From Psychrobacter immobilis (GTDB taxonomy: Bacteria; Pseudomonadota; Gammaproteobacteria; Pseudomonadales; Moraxellaceae), in assembly GCF_904846185.1 (NCBI RefSeq), contig NZ_CAJGZQ010000017.1:1-64000 (forward strand): a stretch of 64,000 nt of DNA. The letters run 5' to 3'. Positions 59,316 through 64,000 of the stretch are shown here, one piece after another. Below the pieces are notes generated by a model, which saw only the letters and a list, made by a program, of their open reading frames with translations, was not told the DNA's origin and ran no database searches. Each line of letters opens with the position of its first letter. The stretch's first letter is position 1. The position numbers were made by a program, and so were the translations under genes.

Positions 59316-61067
59316 CTAACGTAAAGACTTACGTAATATTTTTCCTACCGCAGTTTTGGGCAATTCATCGATAAACTCGTATGACTGCGGGCGTTTATAA
59401 CCTGTTAAACGTTCGCTTGCGAAGCTTTGTAGCTCTTCTACCGTTAGGCTCGAATCTTTTTTGACCACAAACGCTTTGGGTACCTCGCCGCTGTGCTCAT
59501 CTGCAATACCAACCACCGCGACTTCAAGTACTTTCGGATGCTCTGTCAATGCCGCTTCCACTTCGTTTGGATAGACGTTAAATCCTGAAACCAGTATCAT
59601 GTCTTTTTTGCGATCCACCAGCGTCAAAAATCCATGTTCATCTAGCACACCAATATCACCCGATTTAAAGTAGCCATCCTTTGTAAAAGTATCTGCATTG
59701 TCTCGTTGCCAATAACCACGCATAACCTGCGGGCCTTTAATACAAACCTCGCCCCGTGTACCTATTGCACAAGTTGCACCCTGTTCATCAATGATTTTAA
59801 TATCCATCATCGCAAGTGGCAGACCAACGCTACCGTTGAAACGATCTATACCAGGTGGGTTAAAAGAGATAACTGGTGCAGTTTCGGACATGCCATAACC
59901 TTCATTGATAATCATACCAGTGACTTGTTGCCACTGATCAGATACGGCTTTGATAATTGCGGTACCGCCACCTATAGATAGTGCCAAGCGACTAAAATCA
60001 AGGTTGGCAAACTTTGGATGATGCAGCATACCAATAAATAAGGTATTAACCGAAGGAGTGACATGCGGACGGTGCTGCTCGATGGTATTGACTAGTCCAT
60101 CGATATCACGCGGATTGGTGACCAGTATGTCTTCCCAGCCGCCATAAATGCCTAGTAAGCCGCAAACGGTAAATGAGAAGATATGATAGAGCGGCAACGG
60201 ATTGAGTATTTTAATCTGCTCGCTACGACCCGCTTCAATCGCATGACCAAACATCGCATAACACTGACAGACATTGGCCATGACATTGTAATGCGTGAGC
60301 ATCGCGCCTTTTGGCTTGCCGGTCGTGCCACCCGTATATTGCAATAAAGCTAAATCTTCACGCTCAATAGTAACAGGCTGATATTGCTCAGCGTGGTATG
60401 CACTCATAATATGGGCAAAGCTTATATTCTGCTCTGAGATATAGTTTACAGCATTATCGGCTGTGGTTTGGTTGGTTTGATTGAATTGACGAGTAGTATC
60501 GGCTGACGGTTCAAGTTGGGTAAGCAAAGCAATATCGTTATCAGCAGGTGCAGCATTCGGATTGACGGAACAATGTACAACCAATGACAGTTGCGCTTTG
60601 ACTGCATCATCTAACTGATCGTAAGCAGAGGTCATACCATCGAGGACAATCAGCACGCTAGCTTGAGCATCCGTCAGCTGATGCGCCAATTCATAATGGG
60701 TATACATCGGATTGACATTCACCAATACCGCGCCTGCTCGCAGACAACCAAGTAACACCACGGCATACTGCAATATATTGGGTAATTGCACAGCGACACG
60801 GTCGCCTTTATTGATTCCTTGTGCTTGCAAAAAAGCAGCAAAACGGCGGCTGGCAATATCCAATTGTGCAAAGGTAAGGGTAGCGGGGCCCATACTAAAA
60901 GCCACAGAATCCCTATGCTGATCTATCTTGGGTTGCAACAAATCTAGCAGGTTGTGCTTGTCCTCTAATACATCTAAATTATTTCTTATTCCATATTTCT
61001 CATATGAAGCTTGCCATAACGGTGGCGTATTACTGCTAAGCGCATTATTATCAAAGCTATTATTCAT
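59316..61067 (-). CDS. fadD: Long-chain-fatty-acid--CoA ligase
   Basis: A 583-residue AMP-forming ligase. LLQYTGGTTGKPKGAMLTHYN is the P-loop-like motif, INEGYGMSETAPVISFNP mid-protein, and YFKSGDIGVLDEHGFLTLVDRKKDMILVSGFNVYPNEVE is the FadD signature. The C-terminal Lys is in PKTAVGKILRKSLR. It activates exogenous fatty acids for beta-oxidation. A low-complexity Asn/Thr/Ala insert near 190-215 is atypical but in frame. Confidence 0.93.
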   Translation of the reverse strand: MNNSFDNNALSSNTPPLWQASYEKYGIRNNLDVLEDKHNLLDLLQPKIDQHRDSVAFSMGPATLTFAQLDIASRRFAAFLQAQGINKGDRVAVQLPNILQYAVVLLGCLRAGAVLVNVNPMYTHYELAHQLTDAQASVLIVLDGMTSAYDQLDDAVKAQLSLVVHCSVNPNAAPADNDIALLTQLEPSADTTRQFNQTNQTTADNAVNYISEQNISFAHIMSAYHAEQYQPVTIEREDLALLQYTGGTTGKPKGAMLTHYNVMANVCQCYAMFGHAIEAGRSEQIKILNPLPLYHIFSFTVCGLLGIYGGWEDILVTNPRDIDGLVNTIEQHRPHVTPSVNTLFIGMLHHPKFANLDFSRLALSIGGGTAIIKAVSDQWQQVTGMIINEGYGMSETAPVISFNPPGIDRFNGSVGLPLAMMDIKIIDEQGATCAIGTRGEVCIKGPQVMRGYWQRDNADTFTKDGYFKSGDIGVLDEHGFLTLVDRKKDMILVSGFNVYPNEVEAALTEHPKVLEVAVVGIADEHSGEVPKAFVVKKDSSLTVEELQSFASERLTGYKRPQSYEFIDELPKTAVGKILRKSLR

Positions 61068-61344
61068 CGGTTAGCGTCCTTGCTTGATTGTCATCGTTAA
61101 TCTCAGAATAGCACAATCTAATAACACTTTTTTAAGCTACTGAGTCACTTTATTGGGTTTGTCACTAGCAGTATTTTTTAGTCTATATGTATCACTTTTG
61201 ATTATTAGTATATAGGGCAAAAACTTGGATCGATTTGCTTAGAAATGTAGGTGCAACAACGTATACACGCTCACCAAACCACTCATAAATTCGAGATATA
61301 GCCATGTTATGCTAAATGTCATTTCATACCAGTAACGGGATTAT

Positions 61345-61744
61345 ATGTTTATCATGAGCCATATTAAAAATGTCGGCTGTCTTGCTTTATTGTCAACAGG
61401 GCTATTTTTCAGTGCTCAAGCATCCGCAGCAGACACCTGCGACAGTGCCTATACTCAAACCGATATGAATAAGTGTACTGCAACTGAATTGGCAGTAGAA
61501 GACCAGAAACTGAACCAGTCTTACCGTGATTTTCTGCGCTTACTTAATAGCTCTGAGAAAAAGCAATTAAAAAACGGTGCAGTTGGCATGGATTGATTTT
61601 AGAGACAAAGCTTGCCAGTTTTCTGCCAGTTCAGTTCGTGGTGGCAGTGCTTATCCAATGATACTCAATGGTTGTTTGACCACTTATACACAACAACGAC
61701 GTGTGCAATTAGACGCCGACATTGAAAACATCAGAAATAAATAG
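61345..61744 (+). pseudogene. LprI-like (DUF1311) protein, frameshifted
   Basis: The first 75 codons encode a signal peptide ending ASA and the start of an LprI/DUF1311 domain (ADTCDSAYTQTDMNKCTATELA). The frame then shifts in a run of six As at 61569-61574. The +1 frame continues the family sequence with LAWIDFRDKACQF, RGGSAYPMILNGCL and a stop at 61742-61744. One extra A relative to the intact gene explains it. A homopolymer sequencing error or phase variation are alternatives. Without repair the product stops after 83 residues. A related intact gene lies at 30061. Confidence 0.85.
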
Positions 61745-61809
61745 ATAACTATAAAAAGTAGATAACTATAAAAAGTAGATGACAATAAAAAGTAGATGAC
61801 AATAAAAAA
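61742..61809. repeat. 17-bp tandem repeat starting at a stop codon
   Basis: Four units of TAGATAACTATAAAAAG; the third and fourth carry TAGATGACAATAAAAA. The first unit begins with the TAG that ends the LprI-like frame. Confidence 0.9.
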
Positions 61810-61838
61810 ACCAGCACCTTTTAAGGTACTGGTTTTTT
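61804..61838. terminator. Bidirectional terminator between the pseudogene and hemL
   Basis: AAAAAACCAG-ACCTT pairs with AAGGT-CTGGTTTTTT with one mismatch; T-runs on both strands. Confidence 0.92.
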
Positions 61839-61894
61839 GTTACTTTTATTGCTTTTGTTAATGTCACTTATGACTTTGGAATAATCAGAATAGA

Positions 61895-63199
61895 TTAAGC
61901 ACTGGCCATCTCTGCAAAAATCTCGTCAGCAGCTTTAATCGACGCATCAATATCTTCATCGCTGTGTTTGATTGACATAAAGCCAGCTTCATAAGCAGAG
62001 GGTGCCAAATAAATTCCGCGATCTAGCATGCCATGGAAGAACGTGTTAAACACTGTCATATCGCATTCTGTCACATCATCAAAATTCTTTGGCGTGTCAG
62101 TTTCATTGTCTTTAACAAAGAACATGCCAAACATACCGCCCAATTTATTGGTACGCATGTTGATGCCATGTTTGTCAGCCGCCGCTTGAAAACCGTCTAC
62201 TAGACGATCAACTTTCGCTGCTAACTCATCGTAAAAGCCATCTACGGTTAAGTCTTCAAACATCGCGATACCCGCACGCATTGCCAGTGGGTTACCTGAC
62301 AATGTGCCGGCTTGGTAGACGCCGCCGAGTGGCGCAATGCAAGACATCACTTCTTTTTTACCGCCGAAAGCACCAACTGGCAAACCTGCACCGATGATTT
62401 TACCAAAGCACGTCAAATCAGGATCAATACCGAAATGCGCTTGGGCACCGCCAAGTCCAACACGGAAGCCCGTCATCACTTCATCAAAGATCAGCACTGA
62501 ACCGTTGGCAGTACACTCGGCACGCAAGGTATCATGGAATTCTTGGGTTGGAATGACCATGTTCATGTTGCCAGCGATCGGTTCTAAGATAACGCAGGCG
62601 ACTTCTTCGCCCCATTTCTTAAAACAATCTTTAATCGCTTGCGGATCATTATAAGGAATGGTAATCGTATGCTTGGCAAAATCCGCTGGCACGCCTTTTG
62701 AGGTTGGCTCACCAATATCAAGCATGCCCGAACCTGCTTTTACCAATAAGCTGTCTGAATGCCCATGATAGCAGCCTTCAAACTTAACGATTTTGTCACG
62801 TTGGGTATAGCCACGAGCCAAACGAATCGCACTCATAGTCGCTTCTGTACCGGAGCTGGTCATACGAATCATCTCAACGCTTGGGACAATTTCGCAAATT
62901 TTATCAGCGACCGTCGTTTCAAACGGCGTTGGTGTACCAAAACTTAAACCATCATCAGCTGCTTTTTTGACCGCATCAATCACTTTAGGGTGCGCATGAC
63001 CCAAAATCATTGGACCCCAAGAGCCGACATAATCGATATAAGCATTGTCTTCGGTGTCATAAATTTTGCTGCCGTTAGCACGGTGCATAAAAATAGGCGT
63101 GCCACCGACACCAGCAAAGGCACGGACGGGCGAGTTTACACCGCCAGGAATATGTTTGCGGGCTTGCGCAAATAGCTGTTCGTTTTTAGTGCTCATCAT
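61895..63199 (-). CDS. hemL: Glutamate-1-semialdehyde 2,1-aminomutase
   Basis: A 434-residue PLP enzyme forming 5-aminolevulinate. The PLP Lys is K267 in [20 protein letters not shown]. The signature [18 protein letters not shown] precedes it, and [13 protein letters not shown] opens the enzyme. The second Met (63196) is an equal start. It completes the C5 pathway with hemA (38230). Monocistronic; ends toward the bidirectional terminator. Confidence 0.97.
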   Translation of the reverse strand: MMSTKNEQLFAQARKHIPGGVNSPVRAFAGVGGTPIFMHRANGSKIYDTEDNAYIDYVGSWGPMILGHAHPKVIDAVKKAADDGLSFGTPTPFETTVADKICEIVPSVEMIRMTSSGTEATMSAIRLARGYTQRDKIVKFEGCYHGHSDSLLVKAGSGMLDIGEPTSKGVPADFAKHTITIPYNDPQAIKDCFKKWGEEVACVILEPIAGNMNMVIPTQEFHDTLRAECTANGSVLIFDEVMTGFRVGLGGAQAHFGIDPDLTCFGKIIGAGLPVGAFGGKKEVMSCIAPLGGVYQAGTLSGNPLAMRAGIAMFEDLTVDGFYDELAAKVDRLVDGFQAAADKHGINMRTNKLGGMFGMFFVKDNETDTPKNFDDVTECDMTVFNTFFHGMLDRGIYLAPSAYEAGFMSIKHSDEDIDASIKAADEIFAEMASA

Positions 63200-63307
63200 T
63201 ATTCTCTACTTATTATTTCTTTAATATTGATTCTGTCTTATTCTATTAAAAATAACCTTGCGGCTTGTTGTTAATGCTTAGCAGATTTTTAAAGCACATT
63301 TAATAAT

Positions 63308-63661
63308 TTATGCTTTTTTAACAACAGATGATTTAAGCTTCATTGGGCCAAAACCATCAAGTTTACAGTCAATATCATGACCATCAGAGGCATCGGGCAG
63401 CAGGCGAATACCTTTTGCTTTGGTACCGACTTTAATAACGGTCGATGAACCTTTGACTTTTAAGTCTTTAATCACGGTGACAGTATCGCCATCTTGCAGC
63501 TCATTACCGACCGCATCACGAATGACCGCGTCTTGCTCTTCAGCTTGTGCCGCATCGGTTTCAGCCGCAGTCCATTCATGAGCACACATGGGACATACCA
63601 GTAACGCACCATCTTCGTACGTATATTCAGCATCGCATTTTGGGCAATTGGGTAAGCTCAT
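63308..63661 (-). CDS. yjdM: Zinc-ribbon protein YjdM (PhnA family)
   Basis: I start at the ATG at 63661, preceded by GAGGAA; the frame is open to 63709. About 117 residues. The zinc ribbon is [28 protein letters not shown] with two CPxC pairs. The C-terminal SH3-like domain has [21 protein letters not shown] and [20 protein letters not shown]. Formerly annotated phnA for alkylphosphonate uptake, but it is not a phosphonoacetate hydrolase and its function is unproven. Confidence 0.92.
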   Translation of the reverse strand: MSLPNCPKCDAEYTYEDGALLVCPMCAHEWTAAETDAAQAEEQDAVIRDAVGNELQDGDTVTVIKDLKVKGSSTVIKVGTKAKGIRLLPDASDGHDIDCKLDGFGPMKLKSSVVKKA

Positions 63662-63986
63662 AATTTCCTCGTCAGCCGTGATAAATTGGGTGTATTCTAG
63701 AGCTAACATTGTACCGTAACTCGCCAGCTTTAACCAATCGCTTCGCTCGTAAATGCGGTGCTGTGACTAATTGATAGATTCGCTCATGTCTTACAGCGGA
63801 CGTTTTTTATCACACAGTGTTTTGTGGTACTCTGCTTTAACTAAATTTGGTTTGATGACCATGTATCTTTAGATGGTAAAACCTCAATATTTACTTTATC
63901 AATTACTTTAACAACTCAGTATTCACCACAATATCTGAGGCTATGGCTACTGATAACGATAGCGACTTATGAATAGGATAATAATA

Positions 63987-64000
63987 ATGACTCAATCAAA
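63987..64000 (+). CDS. Possible start of a gene running off the right edge
   Basis: ATG followed by codons for Thr, Gln and Ser, with AGGA about ten bases upstream, at the very end of the window. Only four codons are visible, so product and coding status are uncertain. Confidence 0.35.

Noticed and set aside
61569-61575. A AAA AAC slippery heptamer in the LprI-like frame, suggesting programmed -1 frameshifting
   Set aside because: The conserved downstream frame is +1, not -1, and no stimulatory hairpin follows. A one-base insertion in the A run explains it better.

Overview
The window reads as chromosomal DNA of a Psychrobacter-like member of the Moraxellaceae (Gammaproteobacteria). This is an inference from gene content. 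The order hemA - TPR protein - lolB - ispE - two tRNA-Gln - prs - rplY - pth - panD is what I expect in this family. AccA is the short form lacking the N-terminal extension of the E. coli enzyme, and several lipoproteins and ligases have the Moraxellaceae look. Base composition is moderate, with a few clearly more AT-rich accessory genes.

Layout. 1-660: the 5' end of an IS630-family transposase gene abuts a truncated KAP-type P-loop ATPase gene. 1041-7762: purL, a pyridoxamine-phosphate-oxidase-fold stress protein, a lipoprotein and pgsA. 7763-9735: a gene-poor stretch with an orphan plus-strand terminator, a tandem pair of small paralogous proteins and an MgtC-family protein. 9814-20248: redox and central-metabolism genes (FAD amine-oxidase-like protein, acs, HI0933-type flavoprotein, pirin, nemA, DMT exporter, stand-alone trpB). 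20640-30816: accessory zone with a Tat-exported GMC oxidoreductase, a RelA/SpoT-synthetase protein with a long helical C-terminus, lplA, a PAAR protein with a variable C-terminus followed by a putative membrane-anchored partner and a Sel1-repeat protein, a serine hydrolase and an LprI-like protein. 30954-37565: fadH, an acyl-CoA ligase, two YeeE/YedE half-transporters and a class V aminotransferase. 38230-49897: the conserved core block from hemA to a Ca/Na antiporter and an RDD protein. 50139-63661: tRNA-Arg, tRNA-Ser, thiD, yggT-proC, a GNAT enzyme, tilS, accA, ppx, an Mpo1-like protein, fadD, a frameshifted LprI-like pseudogene, hemL and yjdM.

Genes that work together: hemA and hemL form the C5 route to 5-aminolevulinate but are 22 kb apart. 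fadD, fadH and the second acyl-CoA ligase point to use of unsaturated fatty acids, with acs recovering acetate. accA and pgsA serve lipid synthesis. lolB delivers the lipoproteins whose lipoboxes are visible here. prs and purL feed purine synthesis.

Most interesting candidates: (1) the RelA/SpoT-helical-repeat protein at 22423-24120, a possible alarmone-type toxin or phage-defence sensor; (2) the PAAR/partner/Sel1 cassette at 25853-28635, a possible orphan type VI effector-immunity module; (3) a structured rplY leader at 45694-45900 ending in an intrinsic terminator just upstream of the start codon; (4) the tandem small paralogs at 8553-9173. There is no CRISPR array, prophage, rRNA operon or complete insertion sequence in the window.
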